This document shows positions 1 through 7,701 of a stretch of DNA of 64,000 bases, in pieces (positions within the stretch are counted from its first letter, which is position 1; every line of letters starts with the position of its first letter). Below the pieces are notes generated by a model that was not told the DNA's origin, ran no database searches, and worked only from the letters and a program-made list of their open reading frames with translations. A program made the position numbers and the translations under genes. The DNA lies in NCBI GenBank assembly GCA_041748655.1, contig JBGTCV010000032.1, positions 1 to 64,000 on the forward strand, written 5' to 3'. This stretch comes from Leptofilum sp041748655. Lineage in GTDB: Bacteria; Chloroflexota; Anaerolineae; Promineifilales; Promineifilaceae.

Positions 1-36
1 CACAATGGCACTTATGATGGCGAAAAAGTGAATTAA
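1..36 (+). CDS. C-terminal tail of a possible intron-encoded protein (partial)
   Basis: Frame 1 reads HNGTYDGEKVN and stops 11 bases before the start of the group II intron domain V. Group II introns normally carry their reverse transcriptase/maturase ORF in domain IV, ending just upstream of domain V, so position and frame fit the end of such a protein. Only eleven residues are visible, so the identity rests on context alone. Confidence 0.35.
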   Translation, partial: HNGTYDGEKVN

Positions 37-140
37 GACTTACTGGAAAGCCGTGTGACACGGAAACGGTCACGCACGGTTTGGAGGGAGGCGGTTGGAA
101 AAGTGCCGCTCGTCGGTAACTCGCTGGCCGCCTACCCTAC
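37..140 (+). mobile_element. 3' end of a group II intron (domains V and VI)
   Basis: Positions 48-82 fold as a domain V. A lower helix starts with the AGC triad (49-51) and pairs with 74-82. A two-base bulge A72-C73 follows, then an upper stem closed by a GAAA loop at 63-66. Positions 90-132 form a domain VI hairpin (GGCGG against CCGCC), and the element ends near CTACCCTAC at 140, as many bacterial group II introns do. An extra bulged A60 in the upper stem is slightly unusual. The 5' part lies outside the window. The intron sits inside the prophage, upstream of the terminase genes. Confidence 0.75.
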
Positions 141-150
141 GGTTCAGCTA

Positions 151-405
151 ATGAAACATCAACGTCGATCGACCGCTATCTATCTGCCGGTGACGGGCGA
201 GCAAGCGCCGCCCGGCCTGCTTGAAGTATGGCAAACAAGCAACAAACGGGTCATCAAGCAGGGGACGCGGGGCAGCTACCAGGGGCTGCGGCACCATTAC
301 CCAAACGTCGCGCTGGAGCTTGGACCGCACCATCTTGAAATTGATTACCACACCGGGAAGGTCATCACCAACCCGGTCTACCTGGAGGAAGCCAATGCCA
401 ACTGA
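151..405 (+). CDS. Phage protein of unknown function, downstream of the intron
   Basis: An open frame runs across the intron end. The ATG at 151 is the first start inside the 3' exon side and gives 84 residues. It has no clear ribosome binding site, so the true protein may be the C-terminal part of a gene split by the intron. The sequence is basic at its N-terminus and holds no motif I recognise. Its stop overlaps the start of the next gene by 11 bases, which supports real translation in an operon. Confidence 0.5.
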   Translation: MKHQRRSTAIYLPVTGEQAPPGLLEVWQTSNKRVIKQGTRGSYQGLRHHYPNVALELGPHHLEIDYHTGKVITNPVYLEEANAN

Positions 406-865
406 CAACTATAACCTTGAGCAAAACCCGCTGCCGATCAACCGGCTGGAGCGTGGCCAGACAAAGGCCAGCAGGCGGCCGGTCATCAACCTGTACGGCG
501 GGGTGCTGCATTTTCCCGTGCTGGTCATCCCGGAGCATGACTTTGGCCTGCTGCTTCAGGCGGGCATCAACCCCAGCGAAATCGCCTGGGGCGAAACCTA
601 TCACGTCAACCTGCTGGCTTATTGGGCGCAGGCCGAAGACCCCAGCGGCCGGGGCGGCGCTTACCGCAACGCCACCAAGCTGGTGGACAACGACCCAGAG
701 AAAGCCGAGGCGCGAAAGATAGCCGAGGCAATGCTGGCCCACAGCCGGAAGCAGACCGAGCAGCTGGAGACAATCACGATCCACCTTCAGCTGATCTTGG
801 GCTTAATGAAGCACAGCCAGATTGATCAGCTCTTCCCCGACGTACCGGACAGATTGCTGAACTAA
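395..865 (+). CDS. Phage protein of unknown function
   Basis: 156 residues. I chose ATG 395 because GGAGG lies 7 bases upstream (384-388) and the start overlaps the previous stop. The middle has a hydrophobic segment (VINLYGGVLHFPVLVIP). The C-terminal third is a charged helical stretch (EKAEARKIAEAMLAHSRK) ending in a leucine-rich helix. No family recognised. It is followed by a strong hairpin terminator and then the terminase genes, so it closes a separate early or head-proximal transcript. Confidence 0.65.
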   Translation: MPTDNYNLEQNPLPINRLERGQTKASRRPVINLYGGVLHFPVLVIPEHDFGLLLQAGINPSEIAWGETYHVNLLAYWAQAEDPSGRGGAYRNATKLVDNDPEKAEARKIAEAMLAHSRKQTEQLETITIHLQLILGLMKHSQIDQLFPDVPDRLLN

Positions 866-874
866 ACCGTTCGT

Positions 875-908
875 GACCGGCGCGGCCCACCTGGTCGCCG
901 CGCCGGTC
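875..908 (+). terminator. Strong 12-bp hairpin after the first phage genes
   Basis: GACCGGCGCGGC (875-886) pairs perfectly with GCCGCGCCGGTC (897-908) around a 10-base loop. There is no U-run, so it may not be a classical intrinsic terminator. The left arm with its flank (GTGACCGGCGCGGCC) recurs exactly near 32,450 beside the integrase, and TTCGTGAC overlaps its 5' side. Confidence 0.55.
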
Positions 909-1069
909 ATGAATCATTGAAGTTCGCGGCAGCCAGCCGCCCCCCATAAATTAGCCCCTACACCCTATTAAATTCTCCACCATCCAGCTCACAATTAACT
1001 ATGAGCTACTAACTTTTCTAGGACTATTGGTATACCCGTCCCCGCCGTTCGGCGCGGTTCGGACAAAAA

Positions 1070-1636
1070 ATGAGCAAGAAACAGACCCTCACCACCATCG
1101 TAGACGCCCTGGTCGAAGAAACGGCCGTATCCCCGGCCGATTCACAACCCGCTGCCCCGCCGCCCAGCTGGGTAGACGCGGCCCGGCCGCACCTGACCGC
1201 CATCACCGGCGCAAACAAGATTAAGAAGCGCAATACCGTTTTTGATTTTGCCGTAAGCCAGGTGATGAATACCCAAATGACGTGGGGCAGGGGCACCGGC
1301 CACTGCGCCCGATCCACCTGGCTGGACCATTGGCAGCACGAGCCGCAGGTGCAGGCCGCGCTTACGGCCGTTCTTGAAATCCTCCAAACCAGACGAACCG
1401 ACGCGGCAGCTACGGCCGTTGACCAGGCAATGGTCATGCTGCAAGAGGCCGCGCCCGAAGCGGCCCAGGTGCTGGTTGGTTTGCTCAGCCGAACCAAGAG
1501 CGCCAAGGTGCTGCGGCTGGTGGCCAACTCCATCCTTGACCGGGCCAGCCGCAAGACAACTGTCAAGCAGGACGCCGTAGAGATCCCCGGCCTGGAGTCT
1601 GCCCTGTCTACCATCTTTGGCGACGAGGGCGACTGA
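1070..1636 (+). CDS. Putative terminase small subunit
   Basis: 188 residues, lying 11 bases before the large terminase gene, which is where phages keep the DNA-recognition subunit. Residues 1-35 are a Pro/Ala-rich linker. The body is alpha-helical with a basic patch (NKIKKRNT) and ends acidic (FGDEGD). I see no unmistakable helix-turn-helix, so the call rests mainly on synteny. ACGGCCGT palindromes encode several of its TAV and RTD stretches, showing host-like word use. Confidence 0.55.
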   Translation: MSKKQTLTTIVDALVEETAVSPADSQPAAPPPSWVDAARPHLTAITGANKIKKRNTVFDFAVSQVMNTQMTWGRGTGHCARSTWLDHWQHEPQVQAALTAVLEILQTRRTDAAATAVDQAMVMLQEAAPEAAQVLVGLLSRTKSAKVLRLVANSILDRASRKTTVKQDAVEIPGLESALSTIFGDEGD

Positions 1637-1647
1637 ACGGCCGTTTG

Positions 1648-3087
1648 ATGACCACCACCACCCAGGCGTATCCCCGGGCCAACGAGCTGCACCGCTGCCT
1701 CACGGCCGCCCGCGAGGCGGGCATGACAGGCAGGCAGATCAGCCGCTTCTTAAAGGCGGGCTATGTGCCCCAGCCCAAGCAGATGCAGTTCCATGCCGCG
1801 GCGCGTGAGGCTGATCAGCCGCTTGGCCCCACCTTGATTGCGATGGGGGGCGCACGTGGCCCAGGCAAGAGCCACGCCAGCATCGAGCAGGCGGGCGTCG
1901 ATGATTGCCAGCGCGTGCCCGGCCTGAAGGTGCTGTTCTTGCGCAAGGTGGGTAAGGCGGCGCGGGAATCGTTTAACGATTTACGGCGCAAGACGTTGAC
2001 CCACGTGCCCCACGACTACCGGGAGTACAGCGGCCTGCTGATGTTCCCCAATGGCTCCCTGATTCTGGTGGGCAACTTCCTGCGTGAAGATGACATCGAC
2101 AAATATCTGGGCATTGAGTATGACCTGATTGTCATCGAGGAGGCCACCCAGCTGAGTGAGGAGAAGTTCACCAAGCTGAGGGGCAGCCTGCGCACCAGCA
2201 AGCGCAACTGGCGGCCGAGGATGTACCTGACCACCAACCCTGGCGGCATTGGCCACCAATGGTTTAAGCGCCTGTTTGTGGTGCCCTGGCGCAGAGCGCA
2301 GGCCGGTCAACGCATCGAAACCGATACCCGCTTTATCCCGGCCAACTACCGGGACAACAAGTTCCTCAACAAAGAGTACATTGTTTACCTGCTGACCTTA
2401 ACCGGCGTGTTGGGCCGGATGTGGCGCGACGGGGATTGGGACGTGGGTGCCGGGCAGTTCTTCACCAACTGGGACCACGACCGGCACGTGATACGGCCGT
2501 TTAACGACGGGATCGTGCCAGCCCATTGGCCACTGTGGGCCAGCTTTGACTATGGCTTTACCCATCCAACGGCCGTTTATTGGCACACCAAGCTGGAGAG
2601 CGTGGTCTACACCGTGGCCGAGCATGTGGCCAGCCGCTGGCTGCCCCAGCAGCACGCGGCCGAAATCCACCGGATTACCCGCAAGCTGGGGCGTGAGATC
2701 GAGGAGATGAGCGCCTTTGTGGCTGGGCCAGATGTCTTCGCTCAGCGAGGCGACAGCAGCAGCAAGACGATTGCCGAGCAGTACAGTGCGTTTGGCATTG
2801 AGCTGACCCCGGCAAACAACGGCCGTATTGCGGGCGCGGCCGAGATGCTGCGACGGCTGGGCAATGCTGAGGCGGGGATTGATCCGACCTGGTTCATTTG
2901 GAATACGTGCCCCTGGTTGATTGAGACGATACCGGCCATGCAGCACGATCCGCACCGGGTGGAAGATGTGCTGAAGGTGGACGCAGACCCAGAGGGGAAG
3001 AATGGAGATGATCCCTACGACAGCGCCAGGTATGGTTTGATGGAGGAGGCCAGCACGGAGGGGGATGGGGTGATGGTCTCTTATTGA
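1648..3087 (+). CDS. terL: Phage terminase large subunit (ATPase and nuclease)
   Basis: 479 residues. It packages DNA into the prohead and cuts concatemers. Walker A is GGARGPGKS (67-75) and Walker B YDLIVIEEA (158-166). The coupling motif TTNPGG lies at 195-200. The C-terminal RNase H-like nuclease begins with FDYGF (D301). Length is normal for the family. ATG 1648 is preferred over TTG 1645. Downstream one would expect the portal gene, but 10 kb of cargo intervenes. Confidence 0.93.
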   Translation: MTTTTQAYPRANELHRCLTAAREAGMTGRQISRFLKAGYVPQPKQMQFHAAAREADQPLGPTLIAMGGARGPGKSHASIEQAGVDDCQRVPGLKVLFLRKVGKAARESFNDLRRKTLTHVPHDYREYSGLLMFPNGSLILVGNFLREDDIDKYLGIEYDLIVIEEATQLSEEKFTKLRGSLRTSKRNWRPRMYLTTNPGGIGHQWFKRLFVVPWRRAQAGQRIETDTRFIPANYRDNKFLNKEYIVYLLTLTGVLGRMWRDGDWDVGAGQFFTNWDHDRHVIRPFNDGIVPAHWPLWASFDYGFTHPTAVYWHTKLESVVYTVAEHVASRWLPQQHAAEIHRITRKLGREIEEMSAFVAGPDVFAQRGDSSSKTIAEQYSAFGIELTPANNGRIAGAAEMLRRLGNAEAGIDPTWFIWNTCPWLIETIPAMQHDPHRVEDVLKVDADPEGKNGDDPYDSARYGLMEEASTEGDGVMVSY

Positions 3088-3177
3088 GTCTATTCACATT
3101 CACGCTTTTGGGGAGCGAGGGAAAAATTTGCAGATAGTTTGCAGTGCATTTGTAGTCATTTTGTTATAAAGTAACTG

Positions 3178-3232
3178 GGGCTACCTTTGACCGTCAACGA
3201 ACTCGCACCTCTTGACGCTGGGTAGCCTTTTT
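3178..3232 (+). terminator. Terminator hairpin with conserved loop, copy E1
   Basis: GGCTACC (3179-3185) pairs with GGTAGCC (3221-3227), followed by TTTTT. The loop carries GAACTCGCAC then CTTG, the same loop as the leader hairpins at 5856-5905 and 7773-7820, while the stem sequence differs completely. The stem therefore covaries while the loop is conserved. It follows terL and may end that transcript. The upstream partner is only a weak GCGAG at 3115-3119, and no convincing promoter precedes it. Confidence 0.7.
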
Positions 3233-3311
3233 CCCTCTACGGCCGATTTGAATTTACCCAGGTGTTCGAAAGCTGGCCTTTCATGACCGCCATCTTTTAC
3301 AGATGCTCCTA

Positions 3312-3340
3312 TTGTCATGAATGGGCCATTTTGCTATAGT
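3312..3340 (+). promoter_or_regulatory. Sigma70-type promoter of leader E2
   Basis: TTGTCA (3312-3317), a spacer of exactly 17 bases, then TATAGT (3335-3340). The same -35 hexamer and spacing recur at 4405, 5742 and 7668. The predicted start lies at the GCGAGTTC that opens the leader RNA. Confidence 0.7.
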
Positions 3341-3345
3341 GTAAG

Positions 3346-3478
3346 TGCGAGTTCGTTTTAGCAACGGTCACATCGTCAACATCTTCTAGCGCAAACCATC
3401 CTAATAAACATCTTCCAACCCCTGGGTCATCCTTCATTGGCCGTTAATTCGCATTTCTGGACGACGGATGACCTTTTT
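3346..3478 (+). ncRNA. Structured leader / small RNA E2 ending in a terminator
   Basis: A transcript of about 130 nt from promoter 3312-3340. Its 5' end GCGAGTT (3347-3353) can pair with AATTCGC (3446-3452), which lies in the loop of the hairpin GGTCATCC (3425-3432) / GGATGACC (3466-3473). A T-run follows. The order A-B-A'-B' is a pseudoknot or a choice of two folds. The next gene starts 33 bases later, so it may act as an attenuating leader. Confidence 0.65.
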
Positions 3479-3510
3479 GTTTGCCTAAGCAGGTGTGGAA
3501 GGAAAACCTC

Positions 3511-3813
3511 ATGACCCCCGTTCTAACTGAAGAGCAAAAGGCCGCAGCCCGTTTGCTTGTCAACGTTCAGAGGGAGCACAATCTGCCAAGGCACATTTTG
3601 ATCTACTTTGATTCTGCTTATTGTGCCGTTTACCCCCTGGGTGACTTCGCTGACTGGATATTTATTGACCAGGTAAACAAAGAAGTCATTCAAGCTTTGA
3701 ACCATATGGGTTTCTTAGATTTAGGTTTTCATGCCAAGCTGGGGATGGATGTGATTACCTTCAAAAAAGCGATTTTTACGGCCGAGGAGTCGAATTTTAG
3801 CCCAAAGCAATAG
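3511..3813 (+). CDS. Small cargo protein of unknown function
   Basis: 100 residues from ATG 3511, with GGAAGGAAAA just upstream; a TTG at 3481 in the same frame is less likely because it overlaps the leader terminator. The sequence has a helical start and a mixed aromatic core (HILIYFDSAYCAVYPLG), with no signal peptide or membrane helix. It is the first gene of the cargo region and sits directly behind leader E2. No family recognised. Confidence 0.6.
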   Translation: MTPVLTEEQKAAARLLVNVQREHNLPRHILIYFDSAYCAVYPLGDFADWIFIDQVNKEVIQALNHMGFLDLGFHAKLGMDVITFKKAIFTAEESNFSPKQ

Positions 3814-4034
3814 CCAGGGTTTATAAAAGCGACGAACGAGAGGTGCCACATACAATTTTGCAAGGTTGCCTGTAAAGCAAAGCTGGTTAAAAAAAATATG
3901 CGCTGGTTGTTTTTGGTATTGGCTAAAAACTCCTCCCCCAAACTGGCACGAGAGAAACGCGACTGGAACAAAAACAACCAGGGTACGGACAGTCCCAACC
4001 CCCTCAGCCAATGCCTTAGACTGAAACCGGGAAA

Positions 4035-4061
4035 GCCGCTTGAGAAATCAGGCGGTTTTTT
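4035..4061 (+). terminator. GNRA-loop terminator, copy T1
   Basis: GCCGCTTGA pairs with TCAGGCGGT around a GAAA loop, followed by a run of six T. Near-identical terminators occur at 5680 and 7604 with loops GTAA and GCAA, so all three keep a GNRA tetraloop. Each is followed by TTCGTGAC. Positions 3814-4034 before it show no convincing gene. Confidence 0.8.
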
Positions 4062-4115
4062 GTTTTCGTGACAAACGGCCGTGTCGATACCAAAACCTCA
4101 AGACAGAAGCGGATT

Positions 4116-4349
4116 TTATAGGTCTTTTTCACCGTCTTTATTATTCATTGCTTCCAGCTGTTTGCTAACACAGTGATGATCTCCATAGGAGCAAAACACG
4201 CAGCAATCACCTTTTAGAGGTTTGATTTGTGTGCCACACCTGGCACATGCATGAAAGATGAGTCAAAAATCGAAGGGGATATCTAATTCTTCAACATGAC
4301 CACAGTGTGGGCATGTCAAGTTGGTTCGAGTTACAAGTTCTGAAGGCAT
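4116..4349 (-). CDS. Candidate selenoprotein, GDCCVxC family, with in-frame TGA as Sec
   Basis: On the minus strand ATG (4349-4347) opens a frame of 77 codons with AGGGAG 8 bases upstream. Residues 13-16 are CPHC. Codon 29 is TGA (4265-4263), and the frame continues with HACARCG and the hallmark GDCCVFCSYG, ending at TAA 4118-4116. I know this as a small zinc-ribbon-like family named GDCCVxC (seleno)protein. The TGA falls where other members have Cys or Sec, ten residues before the GCG knuckle. A hairpin suited to a bacterial SECIS lies just after the TGA. The alternative is a gene broken by one stop. It is transcribed against its neighbours. Confidence 0.75.
4230..4247 (-). promoter_or_regulatory. 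SECIS-like hairpin after the in-frame TGA
   Basis: On the minus strand TGTGCCA and TGGCACA form a perfect 7-bp stem with the loop GGTG. It begins 15 bases after the TGA, and the loop begins 22 bases after it. Known bacterial SECIS elements need a small apical loop with an early G, roughly 16 to 37 bases from the UGA, so the geometry fits. Confidence 0.6.
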
Positions 4350-4404
4350 ATCACACTCCCTGAAACGATCATTCGTGACAATTCAGGCAAGATTGTGTGG
4401 CCTA

Positions 4405-4433
4405 TTGTCACGACACTTTTAATTTGCTATGAT
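4405..4433 (+). promoter_or_regulatory. Promoter copy P5 upstream of the azoreductase
   Basis: TTGTCA (4405-4410), 17 bases, TATGAT (4428-4433), then GGCGAGTT. Sequence between the boxes matches the promoters at 5742 and 7668 almost base for base. Unlike those, no loop partner GAACTCGC or terminator hairpin follows. Positions 4447-4880 otherwise show nothing I can name. Confidence 0.7.
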
Positions 4434-4880
4434 GTCTAGGCGAGTTAAGCTGATTTCGACCCAAAAAAGGATGAGGGAATTAATCAATTAACCGTACCTC
4501 TTAAAAAATGTTTTTCTCCATCATATTGGAGAGAACGATTAGAGCGAATGCAATTGTATATCAAAGAAGTAACGCTACAGACCCTAAAGGTTTTGCATTC
4601 GACTAATCTGCCTCCGAAAGTGGCAGGCCATTGAGGTCTTGCCAAGAAACCCGAATAGATAGTTCCAAATTATTTATTAAATCGGTGTGATGTTGTCTGT
4701 CGTTCTCGTTTGTAAGATAGCAATGCTAGCATAGAATGTCGTGCTAAGCGGCTTGCGCTGCGACCAAAATCGCATGTATAAGCGGAAATGCGCCTGTAAA
4801 AACGGGCCTGTCTATCCAGTCAGCTTTGCATCTATTGGCACGAATAGAAATATATCGCGCTCCATATCAAGGAAACCACA

Positions 4881-5576
4881 ATGAAATTGTTGCACATTAT
4901 TGCCACGCCCCGCGTGAACGAATCCAACACGCTGCGAATAACCACTGCCTTTATAAACAGCTTACGCGCCAAATATGCTGATTTGCGTGTGGATGTCATG
5001 GATCTGTTTAATCAAGATTTGCCCGCGGTCGCTGGTGAAAACATTGAGAGCAAGTACACCTTATTGCTCGGCCAACCCATTGACAAACGTCATGAAGAGT
5101 CATGGAAACAAATTGAACAGCTGATTCAACACTTTTTGGCGGCAGATATCTATCTGATCTCTACACCAATGTGGAACTTCAGCATCCCGTACGCCTTAAA
5201 GTATTATATTGACGCCATCGTTCAGCCTGGTTATACATACAAATATAATGAACTGGGACAGCCTGTCCCGCTTGTTTTTGGCAAAAAGATGGTTTGTATT
5301 ACTTCGCGAGGCGCAGATTATTCTCAAAACAGTCCATTCCACGTTTATGATTTTCAAGAACCATACCTGCGGGCAATTTTTGGCTTTATCGGCATTACAG
5401 ATCTTCATGCCATTAATGCACAACCCATGGACATAACGCCGGCACTGCGTGAAGCCGCCATTGCCTCTGCAGTGGAAGAAGCCAATACTCTAGTTGCCAA
5501 TACTGACTGGACTGCTTCAGAAACCGCTGCCCCCATACAACACCCGGCGGAATTAAAGCCAAAGCCTATTAATTAG
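4881..5576 (+). CDS. azoR: FMN-dependent NADH azoreductase / quinone reductase
   Basis: 231 residues of flavodoxin fold. It reduces quinones and azo compounds with NADH through bound FMN in the cytoplasm. The start KLLHIIATPR matches the phosphate-binding strand. STPMWNFSIPYALKYYID (residues 94-111) is the typical flavin loop, and SRGADYS is the second flavin contact. The C-terminus is about 20 residues longer than usual and Pro-rich. It lies alone between promoter P5 (448 bases upstream) and terminator T2, as prophage cargo possibly protecting against electrophiles. Confidence 0.88.
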   Translation: MKLLHIIATPRVNESNTLRITTAFINSLRAKYADLRVDVMDLFNQDLPAVAGENIESKYTLLLGQPIDKRHEESWKQIEQLIQHFLAADIYLISTPMWNFSIPYALKYYIDAIVQPGYTYKYNELGQPVPLVFGKKMVCITSRGADYSQNSPFHVYDFQEPYLRAIFGFIGITDLHAINAQPMDITPALREAAIASAVEEANTLVANTDWTASETAAPIQHPAELKPKPIN

Positions 5577-5679
5577 AACCCGGCATACCTGACCAGCCCA
5601 TAACGACATAGCGATAATCATTGGTAAAAAACCAACGATCGTCCAAAACAAACCGGCCGTTTACACACAACTCTACACA

Positions 5680-5711
5680 GCCGCTTGAGTAATCAGGCGG
5701 CTTTTTTTTTC
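5680..5711 (+). terminator. GNRA-loop terminator, copy T2
   Basis: GCCGCTTGA / TCAGGCGGC with loop GTAA and nine T. It ends the azoreductase module. It also starts a stretch of about 230 bases that is repeated at 7604-7828, with terminator, TTCGTGACG, ACGGCCGT, promoter and leader in the same order. Confidence 0.85.
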
Positions 5712-5741
5712 GTGACGAACGGCCGTAACCTGGCAAACCTA

Positions 5742-5770
5742 TTGTCACGACACTTTTAATTTGCTTTTAT
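5742..5770 (+). promoter_or_regulatory. Promoter of leader E3
   Basis: TTGTCA (5742-5747), 17-base spacer, TTTTAT (5765-5770). The -10 box is poorer than in the sister copies. TTGTCACGA overlaps the -35 box and resembles the phage-wide TTCGTSACGAA palindrome, so a regulator could bind here. Confidence 0.6.
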
Positions 5771-5775
5771 GTCGA

Positions 5776-5912
5776 GGCGAGTTCATGGTGCAGGCGTCCA
5801 GATTGCCAGTCAGCCAGTGACTTGAGTCAAAATCTAAGCTATTATTCAAATACAAGGTCATCCGTGGCCGCCCTTGAACTCGCACTTCTTGGCAATCGGA
5901 TGACCTTTTTTT
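5776..5912 (+). ncRNA. Structured leader / small RNA E3 with pseudoknot potential
   Basis: GCGAGTTC (5777-5784) is perfectly complementary to GAACTCGC (5876-5883). That segment sits in the loop of the hairpin GGTCATCCG (5856-5864) / CGGATGACC (5897-5905), which is followed by seven T. The A-B-A'-B' order is shared with E2 and E4. The next gene starts 345 bases later, so this copy may be a free small RNA rather than a leader. Positions 5913-6256 hold no feature I can support. Confidence 0.7.
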
Positions 5913-6256
5913 ATTGGGTGTTGCGTCAAGGCTGGCTAGATTGAATAAACTACTATAGTACTGATCAAGAATTACTCTAGTAGGGCAGCATAATACATTG
6001 TTGGGCTGCGCGGCGTGGGTCGCTGTTTTGGACGCGGCGCGGTGTTTGCCAGGCGGTTGGTTGGCGGGAGGTTCTGGTAATGGGCGACCGAACCGCTGCC
6101 AGGTTTTGGTTGGGTGAGGTATTGGATTTGCGGTTCGGTGGGTGGTGACGGCCGTTGGGCACAAAATTGGGGATCGCCAAAGTCAATTTAAGGGAACATT
6201 TCCTCAAACAGAAGCGTTTGTATGAGAACTATCAACAACCATCGGAGGAATTCTAA

Positions 6257-7111
6257 ATGGGCAAAATCTTTAGGTCTCTATTTTTCGTTTTAAGCATATT
6301 CGTATTGATGGGCTGTAGGCCAGCCGCAGGCGAGGTTGTCTCATTGACGCCTCGGCCTACGCGCCAGGTGGAGTCAGAGCCGTCGGCTACCGACATACCG
6401 GTCTTGCCCACGCCAACTATTGAGCCATCGCCCACCCCTACCGCAACGCCGCAGGACATCGATCACGTGCAGCATCCTGAATGGCAGCCGCATGACGTAG
6501 ACGTAACGGCCGTTGCCAGCCAGCTCGGCTGCGATCCCGCCCAGGCCGATGCCCTAGTCGTTGAGGACGCCTGCCCCGACAGCGAAATTGCCCAAGGCTG
6601 CTACGTGCTCTACACGGCAGCCCTGCAATGGGGTGATGACGAAACCACGCTAGTGCAATGTCGCTATGTTGAGGTAAAAGAAAGCGAAACCGACGCCTAT
6701 CTGTACAACATCGGCATCGACCACTTTTTGCCCATTCACCTAATCGTGATTCGGCCGGATGGCATGACACGGGTTAAAAATCTGATTGAACTACAGGTGC
6801 TGCTGGCTCCGATTGAAACGTCCGAACAGGCGCTGACCTATGCCCAGGCTTACACCGGGCTAACGACCGTTCAGTTTGAAGGCAAGCCCCATCTGCTGCT
6901 GGACTACCCCGTCACCTACTACGCCGACACGCTGGAAGATAGTTACGTGGAAACGACAGACGCCGGATTCAACGTGCTGCTGTACGATCTATCCGATGAC
7001 TGCACGCCCTGGACGACAACGGCCGTTCGCCTCCAAATTACCCCCGACGGCCAAGTGACCACGCTGGAAACATTCGACGTTTACAACTTCGACGACAATA
7101 CCTGCTATTAG
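6257..7111 (+). CDS. Secreted lipoprotein of unknown function
   Basis: 284 residues. A lipoprotein signal peptide ends in the lipobox LMGC (Cys 21). A Thr/Pro-rich linker follows (about residues 30-65, PTPTIEPSPTPTATPQ), then an acidic globular domain with four or more cysteines (CDP, CPDSEIAQGCYVLY) that may form disulfides outside the cell. GGAGG lies 9 bases before the ATG. It sits between leader E3 and terminator T3 as the single gene of its module. No family recognised. Confidence 0.8.
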   Translation: MGKIFRSLFFVLSIFVLMGCRPAAGEVVSLTPRPTRQVESEPSATDIPVLPTPTIEPSPTPTATPQDIDHVQHPEWQPHDVDVTAVASQLGCDPAQADALVVEDACPDSEIAQGCYVLYTAALQWGDDETTLVQCRYVEVKESETDAYLYNIGIDHFLPIHLIVIRPDGMTRVKNLIELQVLLAPIETSEQALTYAQAYTGLTTVQFEGKPHLLLDYPVTYYADTLEDSYVETTDAGFNVLLYDLSDDCTPWTTTAVRLQITPDGQVTTLETFDVYNFDDNTCY

Positions 7112-7173
7112 ATAATTCAGCTGCACGCGGCTTTGCCTAAACGGCCGTTGGTCCAAGCTATACATGCGGCGGC

Positions 7174-7312
7174 TCAACCACTTCTAAAAATCAAATCTGG
7201 CCCAATGTCGGCAATCGTCGGACAGTCACATTGGGCTATGCCATTTTCTAGCTCGTAGCGCAGCAGCTCCAGCACGTGACGCGTTTCCGTTTTGGCAATG
7301 GTTTTGGTTATT
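7174..7312 (-). pseudogene. Possible gene remnant, minus strand
   Basis: The minus strand reads ETRHVLELLRYELENG followed by QCDCPTIADIGPDL and a stop at 7176-7174. About 45 codons are open, the composition looks protein-like, and there is no ATG. It may be the C-terminal end of a lost gene. I do not recognise it and it could be chance. Confidence 0.25.
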
Positions 7313-7503
7313 ATTAGTCAGACTGGCAGGGCAAAGTTATGTAAAAGCCAGCCAACATCGCGTCCAGCCGACCTGCAAGATCGATCTTTTTTGAAACTAT
7401 TTGGTGAATTCGTCAGTTGTTGGCTTACCCCTTGCAGGCGGCTGACGCAGGCGTTCAAAAAGACCTGATGGCAATTACGATATTTTTCCCAGGGTGGAAA
7501 CGT

Positions 7504-7584
7504 ATGGCTAAAACAATGACGCCAGCTGAGTTTGTGGCGAAGTGGGCGCGGATTTAGGAGAGGGGGAAACGGCCGTTCCCTAAC
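7504..7584 (+). pseudogene. Truncated 5' copy of the restriction-modification gene
   Basis: ATG 7504 opens with MAKTMTPAEFVAKWARI and then a stop. The intact enzyme at 8661 begins MATTMTPTEFVAKWSQI. The DNA similarity runs on past the stop through GAAACGGCCGTT and ends abruptly near 7584, just before terminator T3. It is therefore a duplicated or left-over beginning of a related gene, cut at the module boundary. Confidence 0.75.
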
Positions 7585-7603
7585 CACTCTACACAGCTAC
7601 ACA

Positions 7604-7631
7604 GCCGCTTGAGCAATCAGGCGGTTTTTTT
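7604..7631 (+). terminator. GNRA-loop terminator, copy T3
   Basis: GCCGCTTGA / TCAGGCGGT, loop GCAA, then seven T. It closes the lipoprotein module and is followed by TTCGTGACGTACGGCCGT and the next promoter. Confidence 0.85.
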
Positions 7632-7667
7632 GTTTTCGTGACGTACGGCCGTAACCTGGCAAACCGC

Positions 7668-7696
7668 TTGTCACGAAACTTTTAATTTGTTATTAT
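7668..7696 (+). promoter_or_regulatory. Promoter of leader E4
   Basis: TTGTCA (7668-7673), 17-base spacer, TATTAT (7691-7696). It is the best match to consensus among the four copies. It should drive the membrane protein and restriction-modification genes. Confidence 0.75.
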
Positions 7697-7701
7697 GTCG
7701 A

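Noticed and set aside
1..140. Retron or diversity-generating retroelement
   Set aside because: The visible RNA is a clear group II intron domain V/VI; no template/variable repeat pair or msr-msd fold is seen.
3721..4011. Minus-strand ORFs after the first cargo gene
   Set aside because: They overlap the plus-strand gene, have no ribosome binding site and show unlikely composition.
4116..4349. Simple pseudogene reading of the TGA-containing frame
   Set aside because: Apart from the TGA the frame is intact, starts with a good ribosome binding site, and the TGA falls at the Cys/Sec position of a known family; kept as candidate selenoprotein.
5990..6160. Integron attC sites near GTTGGGC words
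   Set aside because: No paired RYYYAAC/GTTRRRY arms with the expected fold and no integron integrase in the window.
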